DNA from: Saprospiraceae bacterium
GTDB taxonomy: Bacteria > Bacteroidota > Bacteroidia > Chitinophagales > Saprospiraceae
DNA: 64,000 bases
Assembly: GCA_016710265.1 (NCBI GenBank)
Contig: JADJJL010000001.1
Location: forward strand, 1-64,000
Direction of reading: 5' to 3'
Shown: positions 1-8,769 of the stretch, in pieces
Numbering within the stretch: the stretch's first letter is position 1
Layout of the letters: every line of letters begins with the position of its first letter
Position numbers and translations under genes: made by a program
The notes under the pieces: model-generated
The model's input: only the letters and a program-made list of their open reading frames with translations
Told to the model about the DNA's origin: nothing
Database searches by the model: none

Positions 1-162
1 GCGGCCCATTGGTGATGCCACCTCGAAACAGCTCAACATTACCTCGACTTAAAAGGTGAAAACAAAGCAGCAGCAGGTGGTAGCGAATGGAAAAAATACT
101 TACATCCAAAATTTCAACAGCGTAAATTTTCCACAACGCTGTGGAACAATGACAAAATATGA
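1..162 (+). CDS. C-terminal end of an unrecognised gene (partial)
   Basis: An open frame enters from the left edge and stops at 160-162. It reads continuously from about position 16; a TGA at 13-15 in the same frame suggests a further indel or an upstream frame change. The tail is basic and aromatic (it contains SEWKKYLHPKFQQRKF) with no motif that I recognise. It lies 37 bp upstream of the RIC gene on the same strand and could belong to the same transcription unit. I do not assign a function. Confidence 0.4.
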
Positions 163-198
163 AATTGGAAATAATAAATAACAATTAACATCATAAAA

Positions 199-930
199 AT
201 GAATATTCAAGAAAATAACATCATCGGAGAATTGGTAGCTGCAAGATTACCGTGCTGCTTCAGTTTTTAAAAATATGGTATCGACTTTTGTTGTCAAGGT
301 AACAGAACAATTCAAGATGCTTGCCGAAGCAAAAAATTAACGCATCTTCGGTAGTAACCGATTTAATCAAAACAAATAAAACCCAGCACAGAAAGCTCCA
401 TCGATTAATAAATCTTGGCCTATAGACCTTATGGCGGATTACATAGAGAAAAAACATCATCGCTATGTGGAAGACAAAACGCAGAAATAAAACCTTATCT
501 CGACAAAATTTGCCCGAGTGCACGGTGACCGTCATCCTGTGAGCTTTTAGAAATCAATGAACACTTTAATGCGACTGCCAGTGAATTAGCAGCTCATATG
601 AAAAAAGAAGAATTGATTTTGTTTCCATTTTGTTGAAAAATGGCAAAGGTGAAACAGGAAAATACTAAACTAGAAGCACCACATTTTGGCACGGTAGAAA
701 ATCCTATTCAAATGATGATGCACGAACATACTACCGAAGGAGAACGCTTTAGAAAAATAGAAGCCCTGAGCAACAACTACACGCCACCGGCAGAATTGCA
801 CAATACCTATCGAGTGACATTTTCCTTGCTAAAAGAATTTGAAGCCGATTTGCACTTGCACATTCATTTAGAGAACAACATTTTGTTTCCAAAAGCGATT
901 GAACTTGAAAAACAATTAAGTAATGCCTAA
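199..930 (+). pseudogene. ric: RIC/ScdA-YtfE di-iron iron-sulfur cluster repair protein, frameshifted
   Basis: RIC proteins are cytoplasmic hemerythrin-type di-iron proteins that repair Fe-S clusters after nitric oxide or oxidative damage. Reading across frames from ATG 199, the N-terminal ScdA_N domain is clear: GELVAA, then YRAASVFK, then YGIDFCCQGN with the hallmark Cys-Cys. The hemerythrin part follows, with His-rich helices YIEKKHHRYVE, VHGDRHPE, AAHMKKEELILFPF, MMMHEHTTEGERF and HLHIHLENNILFP. The last 96 residues (640-930) are one uninterrupted frame. At least five single-base indels break the rest, yet every motif survives, so I infer sequencing error or very recent decay. The stop codon overlaps the start of the next gene by 8 bp, which implies translational coupling. 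Family assignment is firm; functional status is not. Confidence 0.8.
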
Positions 931-1382
931 TCCAATTAAAAGAAAAGAAGCCCTTAAACCTTTAAGCCGTGACCACCATCACGGCTTATTGCTCTGCTGG
1001 AAAATTAGGCCAAGGTATCAAACTGAATATCGAACCTGAAAGGATAAAAAAGTATTTGGATTGGTTTTGGATGAGTTATTTAAAGCACATTTTGAAATTG
1101 AAGAACAGTATGTGTTTCCCAATTTTAGGAAATGAAAATGAGTTGGTCAAACAAGCACTTGCCGAACATAGAACGTTAAAACGTCTTTTTGAAAATGAAG
1201 ATGACCTTTCCAAAACCAATAGTTTGATTGAAAAAGAACTAGAGATGCATATTCGCTTTGAAGAACGGGTGCTTTTTAACGCAATACAGTCAGTAGCAAG
1301 CAGTGAGCAATTGATCCAAATAGAAATTGATTGTGTGGATAAGTGTTTTTATGAAAACCTATCAGATCCTTTTTGGGAATGA
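923..1382 (+). pseudogene. Hemerythrin HHE-domain protein, frameshifted
   Basis: A second small hemerythrin-like protein. The best start is ATG 923, inside the stop region of the RIC gene. Reading across about three indels (near 1010, 1066 and 1125) gives LSRDHHHGLLL, then AHFEIEEQYVFP, then ALAEHRTLKRLFE, then EMHIRFEERVLF. These are the His and Glu ligand helices of a four-helix hemerythrin fold. The last 85 or so residues are intact. Its stop TGA (1380-1382) overlaps the ATG of the ferredoxin gene as ATGA. The partners suggest a role in binding O2 or NO or handling iron next to RIC. The frame breaks look like homopolymer errors. Confidence 0.7.
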
Positions 1383-1711
1383 CGAGAAGTACCATAAAAA
1401 TTACCGTTCTTGAAAATGGGACAGAACAAACCATTAAAACCTACAAAGGTGAGTATCGAAATTTAATGGAATTGTTAAAGGATAAACTCTATTTTGATTG
1501 TTTTGGCGAATGTGGCGGAATGGGCAGGTGTGCTACTTGCATTGTACACGTAACTGGATTACAAGGAAGTTCAGTAATAAAAGATAGGAATGAACCTGTA
1601 ACACTTGCAAGATATGGTTTTGAAGATAATCCAAGCATTCGACTTTCTTGTCAATTATTAGTTTCGGCAGATTTGGACGGGGCAATAGTTTCGGTTTTAG
1701 AAGAAAATTGA
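1379..1711 (+). CDS. Plant-type 2Fe-2S ferredoxin
   Basis: A 110-residue soluble electron carrier. The cluster ligands are visible as C-x5-C-x2-C (CGGMGRCATC, about residues 44-53), with the fourth ligand in RLSCQ about 37 residues later. I place the start at ATG 1379, which overlaps the preceding stop as ATGA; an upstream TTG at 1373 is less likely. Its position directly after RIC and the hemerythrin gene suggests it supplies electrons to Fe-S repair or NO/O2 chemistry, but that is inference from context. It is intact, unlike its upstream neighbours. Confidence 0.8.
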   Translation: MTRSTIKITVLENGTEQTIKTYKGEYRNLMELLKDKLYFDCFGECGGMGRCATCIVHVTGLQGSSVIKDRNEPVTLARYGFEDNPSIRLSCQLLVSADLDGAIVSVLEEN

Positions 1712-1771
1712 AGCATTTTTCAAAATCCAGACAAAACAATCTAACTGAACGCATTAAAATCTTTAAAATTA

Positions 1772-1802
1772 TTTGTTTAGTAAGGATTCCTTACTATATT
1801 TG
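1772..1802 (+). promoter_or_regulatory. Promoter with a 17-bp palindromic operator
   Basis: TTTG (1772-1775), a 19-nt spacer and TATATTTG (1795-1802) match the Bacteroidota -33/-7 promoter consensus. The spacer holds a perfect dyad, AGTAAGGA-T-TCCTTACT, at 1779-1795, placed to block RNA polymerase. The promoter drives the CPVC protein gene. The core AGGATTCCT recurs in the promoter at 2084-2114, so one regulator probably controls both; the MarR protein encoded at 3092 is the nearest candidate. Confidence 0.7.
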
Positions 1803-1843
1803 CAGCGGCAATAATGCCAAACAAAAATTTAAATTCATAAAAA

Positions 1844-2077
1844 ATGGCAAAATCAATTTTCTATCACGCTGGATGTCCAGTATGCGTAAGTGCAGAACAC
1901 GACATCGTTAACCTAATTGGTGCAACTAATGTAGAAATCGTTCACATTGGCGAAGACCGTAACCGAATTGCGGAAGCGGAAAAAGCAGGTGTAAAATCTG
2001 TTCCAGCTTTGGTGACACCAAACGGAAATGTTTTACACATCAATTTTGGTGCGTCTATGGCTGACGTAAAAGGTTAA
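1844..2077 (+). CDS. Small thioredoxin/glutaredoxin-like CPVC protein
   Basis: A 77-residue protein with a CPVC redox motif at about residues 11-14, directly after the first beta strand (SIFYHAG), and a VKSVPALV segment with the cis-Pro typical of thioredoxin folds. This is about the minimum size of a glutaredoxin-like thiol-disulfide carrier. It has its own promoter with a dyad operator just upstream and a strong hairpin just downstream, so it can be transcribed as a single-gene unit inside the nitrosative-stress cluster. The substrate cannot be told from sequence. Confidence 0.75.
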   Translation: MAKSIFYHAGCPVCVSAEHDIVNLIGATNVEIVHIGEDRNRIAEAEKAGVKSVPALVTPNGNVLHINFGASMADVKG

Positions 2078-2079
2078 AA

Positions 2080-2126
2080 AAAATTGCCCTGCATTGTTAG
2101 GATTCCTATCTTTGCAGGGCAATTTT
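2080..2126 (+). terminator. Terminator hairpin with the next promoter and operator inside its loop
   Basis: A perfect 14-bp inverted repeat pairs AAAATTGCCCTGCA (2080-2093) with TGCAGGGCAATTTT (2113-2126), preceded by A and followed by T residues, as in an intrinsic terminator for the CPVC gene. The 19-nt loop contains the dyad TAGGA-T-TCCTA (2098-2108). A good promoter for the HPP gene overlaps it: TTG 2084-2086, a 20-nt spacer, TATCTTTG 2107-2114. The same DNA therefore ends one transcript and starts another. Confidence 0.7.
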
Positions 2127-2131
2127 AATTT

Positions 2132-2728
2132 ATGATAAAGGAAAAAGTCAAAAGAAGCTACAGGATAAGTAAATACATTATTTATAAAGAAACTCTTGTT
2201 GATAGCAAGGAAGCATTTTGGTCATTTCTTGGTGCTTTTATTGGCATTGCTGCAATTGGATTTATACAAAGTTTCTATTTAGAACATTTCGAGAATGTTT
2301 TTCTAATTGGGTCGTTTGGAGCAACTGCTGTATTAATTTATGGAGCCATTCAAGTCCGCTTGCTCAACCTAGAAATTTAATTGGGTCATCTAATTAGTGC
2401 TTTAATAGGAGTATCAATTTATAAGATAATTCCTGAACCTATTTGGTTAAGTGCGCCTTTGGCTGTTTCCATTTCGATTTTGGCAATGCAATACACAAAA
2501 ACACTTCATCCACCGGGCGGGGCTACTGCTTTGATAGCGGTATTAGGCACAAGCAAAATTGTATCACTTGGGTATTTATATGTTTTGTCTCCTGTATTAA
2601 CAGGTGTTTCAATTATGCTTATAGTAGCCCTTGTTTTTAACAACATAACTCCTCATCGTAAATACCCTACTGACGGTAGATTTTCAAGAAGTATAAAGTG
2701 GTTAGTTGACCCAGCAAAAAGCAAATGA
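2132..2728 (+). pseudogene. HPP family membrane protein, frameshifted
   Basis: An integral membrane protein with four or more hydrophobic segments and the family signature HPPGGATAL. HPP proteins include chloroplast and cyanobacterial nitrite transporters, and the RIC/hemerythrin neighbourhood is compatible with that, though the substrate here is inferred. The conserved SPLAQPRNLIGGHL region is broken by two indels (about 2352 and 2383), splitting it into 82- and 115-residue frames that rejoin perfectly. Start is ATG 2132, 17 nt after the -7 box. Confidence 0.7.
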
Positions 2729-2752
2729 ATAAAATGAAATCAAGAAAATAAA

Positions 2753-3091
2753 ATGAGACCTTTATTTATAATAACTTTTGCGCTTTTAGCATTATCAACA
2801 AGCGCACAAAACAATAAAACAAAAACAATGGAAGTAGCAGTTTGGGACACCTATGTAACTAAGAAAGATGGTAGCGTAATGCACTTTGACATTATTGCAC
2901 CATCATCAGTAAAAGACACTGCCGTTATTTACGAATATGGCAGAGCATATCTGAAAACTAAAGGGCAAGAAGGGCAACCTTTGACATCAAAAGAATGCAG
3001 GTTTTGCCACGTTAGAAGTTTGCAACCACAATGGGAAGCCGACATAAAAAAACAAGGCTATTTTATTCTTGAAATGGAAAACTGCGAATAA
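2753..3091 (+). CDS. DUF2024-like protein with an N-terminal signal-like extension
   Basis: 112 residues. After a hydrophobic N-terminus ending in TSAQN, the sequence MEVAVWDTYVTKKDGSVMHF is the characteristic start of DUF2024 proteins. So either the first 23 or so residues are a real export signal, or translation starts at the internal ATG near 2828. A CRFCH motif lies near residues 82-86. The stop is immediately followed by the ATG of the MarR gene. Family function is unknown. Confidence 0.65.
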   Translation: MRPLFIITFALLALSTSAQNNKTKTMEVAVWDTYVTKKDGSVMHFDIIAPSSVKDTAVIYEYGRAYLKTKGQEGQPLTSKECRFCHVRSLQPQWEADIKKQGYFILEMENCE

Positions 3092-3696
3092 ATGAAATAC
3101 TCTTCTTTTAATTTAAACGAGCAAAACCAAAAAATTGAAAGTCGCATTGTTGTTGCTTTGGAACGCATTTCAGAAGCATTCAGAGTATTACTATGGAATG
3201 AAAGCAAAGAAAACTCTTTAAGCCCGATACAAATTCAAATTTTGATTTTCATCTATTTCCATTCAACTGAAAAATGCAAAGTAGGATATTTGGCTGATGA
3301 GTTCAATATGACAAAAGCTACAATAAGCGATAGCGTAAAAATTTTGCTTTCAAAAGAATTAGTAACCAAGGAGACTGACCCCATTGATACTAGGAGTTTT
3401 TCGCTATCACTCACAAATGAAGGAAAGAAAATAGCAAAGAAGGCATCATTATTTGCTTCATCAATAGAACAACCCATTGAAAACTAACATCGGAACAAAA
3501 AACAATAATGCTTAATGGATTGCTGAAATTGATTTATGACTTAAACAAATCAGGAATCATTACCATTCAAAGAATGTGTTTTACTTGTTCCAATTATCAA
3601 CTTGAACAAGGTGTGCACTACTGTAAACTTTTGAAAAGTCAGCTTGCCGAAAACGAATTGAGAATAGATTGTCAAGAACACGAATTGCAGATATGA
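3092..3696 (+). CDS. MarR family regulator with a Cys-rich C-terminal tail (one frameshift)
   Basis: A winged-helix MarR-type repressor: YLADEFNMTKATISDSVKIL is the recognition helix region, followed by the wing (TDPIDTRSFSLSLT). A missing T near 3485 separates residues 1-131 from the continuation at 3508-3696. The tail carries CFTC, HYC and DCQEH, a four-Cys pattern seen in a MarR subgroup that could bind metal or an Fe-S cluster. This makes it a plausible NO/redox sensor for the local AGGATTCCT operators; that link is inference. Its TGA overlaps the next ATG as ATGA. Confidence 0.75.
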
Positions 3697-4427
3697 GCTT
3701 CATAATCGAAAACATAGCAACCATTAAGGGTAGAATAGAGCAGCAGCCGAATTTTCAGGCAGAAACTCAACAGAAATCAAACTCCTATTAGCAACTAAAA
3801 CAGTTTCGACTACAAATATTATTAACGCCTTGGAAACAGGTGAAACGCTTATTGGAGAAAAATAAGGTGCAGGAACTCAAAGAGAAATTTGAAGCACTAA
3901 AAGTTATCCCACACCAAACCCATTTCATCGGACATCTTCAAACTAATAAAGTCAAAGAAGTTACGAAATATGCTGACTGTATACAATCTGTTGACAGGTT
4001 GGAATTAGCTGAAAAATTGCAAAAGAGATTAGAATTTGAAGATAGAACCATAGATGTTTTTATTCAAGTAAACACTTCTTATGAAGCAAGTAAGTTTGGT
4101 GTTTCACCCAAAAATACTTTGACTTTTGCTCAACAAGTCAAACAACTTGACAGACTAAATATTAAAGGTTTAATGACTATCGGACTTTTTTCTGCGGAAA
4201 CAGAGAAAGTTCGAAAATGCTTTCAATTACTAAAGAACATTCAGATACGAATGTTAGATAAAGACTTACCTGTTTACGACTTATCAATGGGAATGAGTAA
4301 CGACTTAGAAACAGCCATAGAAGAAGGCTCAACGATTATTCGTGTTGGAACTGCAATATTCGGCAAACGACCTTATCCGGACAGCTATTATTGGAATGAC
4401 AACAGAGAAACCAACCCACAGGTGTAA
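3693..4427 (+). pseudogene. YggS/PLPBP family pyridoxal-phosphate homeostasis protein, frameshifted N-terminus
   Basis: Cytoplasmic PLP-binding protein of the YggS family. Motifs seen across frames: LLLATKTVS (PLP lysine region), ETGETLIGENKVQEL, HFIGHLQTNK, QVNTSYEASKFG, LMTIG, LSMGMSNDLETAIEEGSTIIRVGTAIFG. The frame is intact from 3840 on; the first 50 residues need two or so indel corrections. ATG 3693 overlaps the MarR stop, so it is the last gene of the co-directional cluster. The C-terminal NDNRETNPQV lies past the usual family end. Confidence 0.75.
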
Positions 4428-4643
4428 GCACATTTGCAAACTGCTACAAGCCTACCCGCAGACCAAAGTTTGCAAAAGAGCTTCCTCCTTTCCCAACTCG
4501 AAAAAATTATTTTTTAAAATTTCCTTCCCTACTAAAATTTTAAAACCGCCAACACACAGCCGACACAAAACAAACCAAACAATGACAGCGAAACTCACGG
4601 CAGACAAAGACTTCACAACCTCGACAGACAGAAGGCCTGCTTA
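4428..4643. other. Intergenic, no gene seen
   Basis: About 216 bp between the YggS stop and the first IS91-like copy. It is pyrimidine-biased on the plus strand, with no convincing ORF, hairpin or promoter. The short ORF through 4342-4680 has no family features and I treat it as chance. Confidence 0.4.
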
Positions 4644-4944
4644 TAACATTATGCCGTATAGAGAAGAAAGCCGCTGCTAAAGTGAGTTGACAAGGGGAGA
4701 CAGCCATCAAAAAGAAGGTGACAACGGTGGCTTTCTGCTATACGAGTGTTCAGCGACACCTTAGTAATTTTTAATAGTAGTAGGTGGTTTTGTAAAAGAT
4801 TTAGTCTTTTAATAGTGGATGCAAAAATGAAAATGGCAAATTTTGATTGGAAATAAGCTCGCATCAAGCATAGCACCCCCTACCCATTTTGGTAATAAAA
4901 AATAGGTGTAAAATGTATGAATGATATATGTCAAAAGGATGAAT

Positions 4945-6106
4945 TCATGGTATTTGGATTTGTAAGAAAGGAGAACCCTTGTTTTAAATGGACCCATTGG
5001 CACCATTTGGCCATTGTGATTTCGAAATGATTCTATTAGAATCCAACATCCCAGTTTCACAATTTTGCATCTTAGTGGATTGATTCCGGACTTGATGAGT
5101 TGTAAATCATTTGGTATTTTGTATTTGGAAAGCGTGCCTTGATATCCATTTGTTGCAAAATGGAAGTGATGCGAGAGTTTTTATTCCCATATTGTGAGGA
5201 TGACGGCATGACGGATCTTTACAAATCTCTTTGGTAGAATGTGTTGCTCAAACCTGCGTAAAAATTCTTGATGTGTTAAACTCTCATCTCTTTGACTAAA
5301 TTTCATCTGCGTAGTCTTTGTACTTGAATGTGATATATTGATCATCTATGGCGATTATTCTATTATTGAGATTGCTACTTTGTGAGTGTATCGTCAATTA
5401 TTCAATAATCTGTGCAGGACCACCGAATGGTGCTTTTGGCATATACATTCCATTTCTTGTAGCCTACTGCCATTATCAATTTGTCAAAATTTAAATGTGG
5501 GCTATTTTTATTGTCTGATCATGACACCTTGACGCAACTGATGCAGAAATCTTGCTTTAAAAATTTTCCATCGCTCATCGAGGGGAGAGAAATAATCCGT
5601 TTGCACGTTTTCTTTAATCCATTTCCATCTTTATCGAATCCCTCCACCACTTACAATACTATGAATATGAGGATGAAAACTGAGATCTTGACCATTTGTA
5701 TATAAAATACTGGTGATACCAGGTGTGCCTCCTAAATATTTGTCATCTTTTGCAAGTTTTAAAAGTGTACAATGTGCACACTTAAATAACAGATTAAACA
5801 TCACTTTCGGTTTCCCATACAGAGATCACAACTCCTGTAGCAATGTGAATACTAGATGATAATATTTAGTTAGATTTAATTTATTCATCCGATCTTGTAT
5901 CCATTCTTCTCTTCCATACCACCACAGTTTGAGCAATGTCGATCGCCACAGCAGTAGTATTGATAATGTGTTTGCTGATAATTATTGCACTGATAAACAT
6001 GCATACCGATGGCACTACTATGACACCTAGATAGGTTGCCTAGGACTGATCTGCTATATGGATTGAATACAGATACAAATGGATGAGCAAATATTTTAGT
6101 CTGCAA
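4945..6106 (-). pseudogene. IS91 family Y2 transposase, copy A, frameshifted
   Basis: Minus-strand counterpart of the transposase in copy B. The N-terminal zinc-finger region is readable (HVYQCNN, CCGDRHCSNCGG), and the C-terminal segment ends at 4945. Relative to copy B it carries several extra and missing bases. At the conserved VYAKAPFGGP segment it has one extra A where copy B lacks bases, so the two copies carry different lesions at the same place. Confidence 0.6.
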
Positions 6107-7024
6107 TAATTGTCAATCTCCTCAGACTTTGCATCATCAGATATAAAATCTAATGGAGACTGAATTCCAAGTTGAGTGTGTTTTAGAAGATGCAAATAGA
6201 TCATGGTTGTCTCAATTTAGAATGACCAAGCAATGTTTTGATCACATGGATATTGTTTCCTCTATTCAACAGATGTGTGGCAAAACTCATGTCGCAATTT
6301 ATGGGCTGTATATCCTCTTTCTTTAAATCCTGCTTTATCCATTGCAGAGTTTACGATCAATTGCACACTTCCTTACACACAGAGCAGTCTTTGTTTGTAT
6401 ACTTGTAAATAGATATAATTTTGGGCGTTTGCTTCATATAATACTGTCTCAATTTATCCAGTAAAGTATTAGGTAAAAGTGTAAATCGGTCCTTAGCTCC
6501 TTTGCCTTGACGTATTTTAATGCGAGAATTGGTACTTTCCGATATCTTGGCTATCCGAAAGATTACAAACCTCACTTATCCTCATGCCACAACCATAGAG
6601 TAATGCTACACACACAATATTCCTTTAGACTGAGATTAGTATTAAATAATTGAGTTGTCTCATCTTCACTCATAATGTTGGGTAAAACAAATTGCTTCTT
6701 AAGGATATAAATTGCTCGGCAGGAATGTAATCTGACGGCATTACTTTTACAAGAAAAACTGCAAGCCTGTGCTACGGATCTACATTTTGCTCTGCCCACA
6801 AGATGAACCTTCTTGATGTGTAAATATACTTCTCAATGTCTGCTTGCGTGATACTCTCAACATCTTGAGCTTCATAAAATTTAAATAACTAAAGTCATCT
6901 CTTGAACATAACTCCCGGATGTTACCTGGGCCATATTCCTTGATTACCAGAGTCTGTTCTAATTGCCTAAGCCAATCAAAGCGTTGACACTTAATTTGTT
7001 TCTAGAAATTGCATTTCCTTTCAT
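6040..7024 (-). pseudogene. Tyrosine recombinase of IS91-like copy A, frameshifted
   Basis: Minus-strand phage-integrase-type gene starting at 7024. Pieces corresponding to the copy B protein are present in three frames, including IRQGKGAKDRFTLLPN. The joint MSEDETTQLF near 6665 is in frame here but broken by one extra base in copy B. The catalytic C-terminus is disrupted by indels around 6285 and 6375. Probably inactive if the sequence is correct. Confidence 0.55.
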
Positions 7025-7102
7025 AATAATTTATAATTTTGTTCGTGCTTAAATATGAAAGTACTGTATGCAAAAATTTCAACAACAGGTGTCGCTTGAA
7101 CA

Positions 7103-7225
7103 GCGGGTTTAAGAAATTGGCGGTTCAGTGGTTAAATGAACATTTGTGCTTCAAGTGTACTCCTGACAGTAATAATGCTGGCGGACTGATTTGCTGCTCC
7201 GAAATCGCCAACTTCTTAAACTCGC
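7103..7225. repeat. Long imperfect palindrome next to IS91-like copy A
   Basis: Left arm gcgggtttaagaaattggcg (7103-7122) pairs with cgccaacttcttaaactcgc (7206-7225): 18 of 20 bases complementary across an 83-nt spacer. It starts 1-2 bases after the GAACA that borders the IS. Copy B has a different palindrome at the matching position. Such a fold resembles a recombination-site or REP-like hairpin. No coding function seen. Confidence 0.6.
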
Positions 7226-7274
7226 AGAACGTTACCTGCCATTATAGAGCGACACCCAACAAGCAGACAAACAC

Positions 7275-7637
7275 TCAACAATTTGACGAAATAATATTTT
7301 TCTTCAATTGATTTAAAAGTTTTTGCATTTGTTTCAACTCTTTGATTTTATTTTCAATCGACAGCAGTTTTTCATCGCAAACAGACAATTTTTCTTTAGT
7401 TGACAATTTCTTGTTATACCAAGCATCTATAAGATTACTTATTTCGCTAATGGTAAAACCAATTGACTTAGCACCTTTAATTAGGTTCAATTTTTCTACC
7501 GTCTCTTCATCGTAATGAAAATAATTATTCGACTTGACGTTTTCAAGTCGTTTACCTTTTATCAATCCCGACTTTTCATAAAATCGAATGGTATGGGCGG
7601 TAATGCCTGTTCTTTTTGACAATTCGTTTATTAACAT
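7275..7637 (-). CDS. MerR family transcriptional regulator
   Basis: 120 residues. N-terminal MerR winged helix: ISELSKRTGI-type start (LINELSKRTGITAHTIRFYEKSG, shown here in parts), followed by a long C-terminal coiled coil (LSIENKIKELKQMQKLLNQLKK) for dimerisation. There is one Cys in the coiled coil and one at the C-terminus, so it is not an obvious metal sensor; it fits the small-molecule or redox branch. It is transcribed divergently from the SDR gene and the shared promoter region carries two dyads, so it most likely regulates that operon and itself. Confidence 0.85.
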   Translation of the reverse strand: MLINELSKRTGITAHTIRFYEKSGLIKGKRLENVKSNNYFHYDEETVEKLNLIKGAKSIGFTISEISNLIDAWYNKKLSTKEKLSVCDEKLLSIENKIKELKQMQKLLNQLKKNIISSNC

Positions 7638-7641
7638 GGTG

Positions 7642-7723
7642 CAAAGATAGTATGTTGAAAAATAAATTGCAAGTATAGACTATACTCTATTGTTGTAGGT
7701 TTGTTTTATTCAACATACTTTTG
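7642..7723. promoter_or_regulatory. Divergent promoters with two nested perfect dyads
   Basis: Plus-strand promoter for the SDR operon: TTG 7693-7695, 20 nt, TACTTTTG 7716-7723. Minus-strand promoter for merR: TTG at 7672-7670, 20 nt, TATCTTTG at 7649-7642. Between them lies AGTATAG-A-CTATACT (7672-7686), a likely MerR operator. An 11-bp inverted repeat, AGTATGTTGAA (7649-7659) and TTCAACATACT (7709-7719), embraces the central operator, with one arm at or beside each -7 box. The merR -7 box ends only 4 nt before the ATG, which suggests a leaderless or nearly leaderless transcript. Confidence 0.7.
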
Positions 7724-7746
7724 CTGAAATTTAAAATTCAAACAAA

Positions 7747-8388
7747 ATGAAAGTCGTCATATTCGGAGCAACGGGCTTCTCGGGAAAAGCTATACTCAAA
7801 GAGGCATTAGCCAAAGATTATCAAGTAACTATACTTGTAAGAAATACAAAAGCTGTAAACGTTCAACATAAAAACCTGACAATAGTAGAGGGCAATGTTT
7901 TGGACAACAGAGAAGTAAATAAAGTTTTACAAAATCAAGATGCTGTTATTCAGTGTTTGGGTGTAAACGGAAAGGGAGATGGCAAACCCACCACATTTGT
8001 ATCTGATGCTAACAAAATTATCATGGACGAAATGTCAAAATCAAACGTAAAACGTTTGATTGCCATGAGTATTGCTGGTTCTGGGAACAGTATAAACTTT
8101 GTTCCTTGGATTGTTAAGAAAATTGCATTGCCATATTTTATGAAATGGTTACAAGTATTGATTGACGATAAAAACAGAATGGAGCCAATGATTATGAAAA
8201 CTCAATTGGATTGGACAATTGTTCGATGTGCTGGCATTTTAGATAAGCCTGCAAAAGGAAAGGTGAACGACACGCTTACAGGCAAGGGTTTAAAACTCTC
8301 TATTACCTTGCCTGATATGGCAAAATTTATGGTTGCTCAACTGGAAGAGAAAAAATACATCAAACAAACACCATCAATTAGTAATTAA
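7747..8388 (+). CDS. NAD(P)-binding Rossmann protein (SDR, NmrA-like)
   Basis: 213 residues. The N-terminal FGATGFSGKAILKEAL is the glycine-rich NAD(P)-binding loop of atypical short-chain dehydrogenases. AVIQCLGVNGKGDG, RLIAMSIAGSG and DWTIVRCAGILD match the NmrA/YwnB-type subfamily, which lacks the classical YxxxK catalytic pair. It is first in a three-gene operon under the MerR-controlled promoter. A redox or quinone-related role is likely, but the substrate is unknown. Confidence 0.8.
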   Translation: MKVVIFGATGFSGKAILKEALAKDYQVTILVRNTKAVNVQHKNLTIVEGNVLDNREVNKVLQNQDAVIQCLGVNGKGDGKPTTFVSDANKIIMDEMSKSNVKRLIAMSIAGSGNSINFVPWIVKKIALPYFMKWLQVLIDDKNRMEPMIMKTQLDWTIVRCAGILDKPAKGKVNDTLTGKGLKLSITLPDMAKFMVAQLEEKKYIKQTPSISN

Positions 8389-8404
8389 TTCAAAAATTAA
8401 AATT

Positions 8405-8764
8405 ATGACATTTACAACAATCGCATTAATTGCCGCAATTGCCACATTAGGCTTAGGTTTAGGATTTTTATTTTCAAGCACTTCAATGCTGAAACAATGG
8501 GGAATGCAAGCCCCCGATGAAGCCAAAGTAATGTCCCGTAGAAATGGGGCTATTTATTTAGGAATTTCAACCATACTATTTTTAGCAAGAACAAGTATGC
8601 CGACCACAGAAGCCATAGCTATAGGTGGGGCTGTTATCACAGGATTATTAGCTATTACAGGTTTATTTGAACTTAAAGGAGGACGTGTAAGCAAAGGAAT
8701 TTTAATTTCAACAGTGGTAGAAACGCTTATCACTATTGGTTTTCTTACATCACTAATGAATTAA
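8405..8764 (+). CDS. Small four-helix membrane protein, function unknown
   Basis: 119 residues from ATG 8405 (an upstream in-frame extension overlaps the SDR gene and is unlikely). Hydrophobic segments lie at roughly 5-27, 48-63, 71-90 and 99-117. A charged loop, PDEAKVMSRRNGA, follows the first helix. It resembles small DUF4345-type membrane proteins, but I am not sure of the family. It lies 16 bp after the SDR stop and 5 bp before the hydrolase start, so it is co-transcribed with them. Confidence 0.65.
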   Translation: MTFTTIALIAAIATLGLGLGFLFSSTSMLKQWGMQAPDEAKVMSRRNGAIYLGISTILFLARTSMPTTEAIAIGGAVITGLLAITGLFELKGGRVSKGILISTVVETLITIGFLTSLMN

Positions 8765-8769
8765 TCAAA

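Larger units (their letters stand above)
4644..7097 (-). mobile_element. IS91-like element with tyrosine recombinase, copy A (heavily indel-damaged)
   Basis: About 2.45 kb, nearly identical to copy B at 9709-12172 apart from many one-base indels. Gene order on the minus strand is tyrosine recombinase then Y2 transposase. The shared sequence starts at TAACATTATGCC (4644) and ends before GAAC (7098-7101), the tetranucleotide that IS91-family elements prefer as target. The left end carries a hairpin with arms at 4653-4676 and 4725-4744. No ORF of more than about 75 codons survives, but all domains can be read across frames. Confidence 0.75.

Noticed and set aside
260..535. 91-codon minus-strand ORF over the RIC gene
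   Set aside because: It is antisense to clearly conserved RIC motifs and has no recognisable family.
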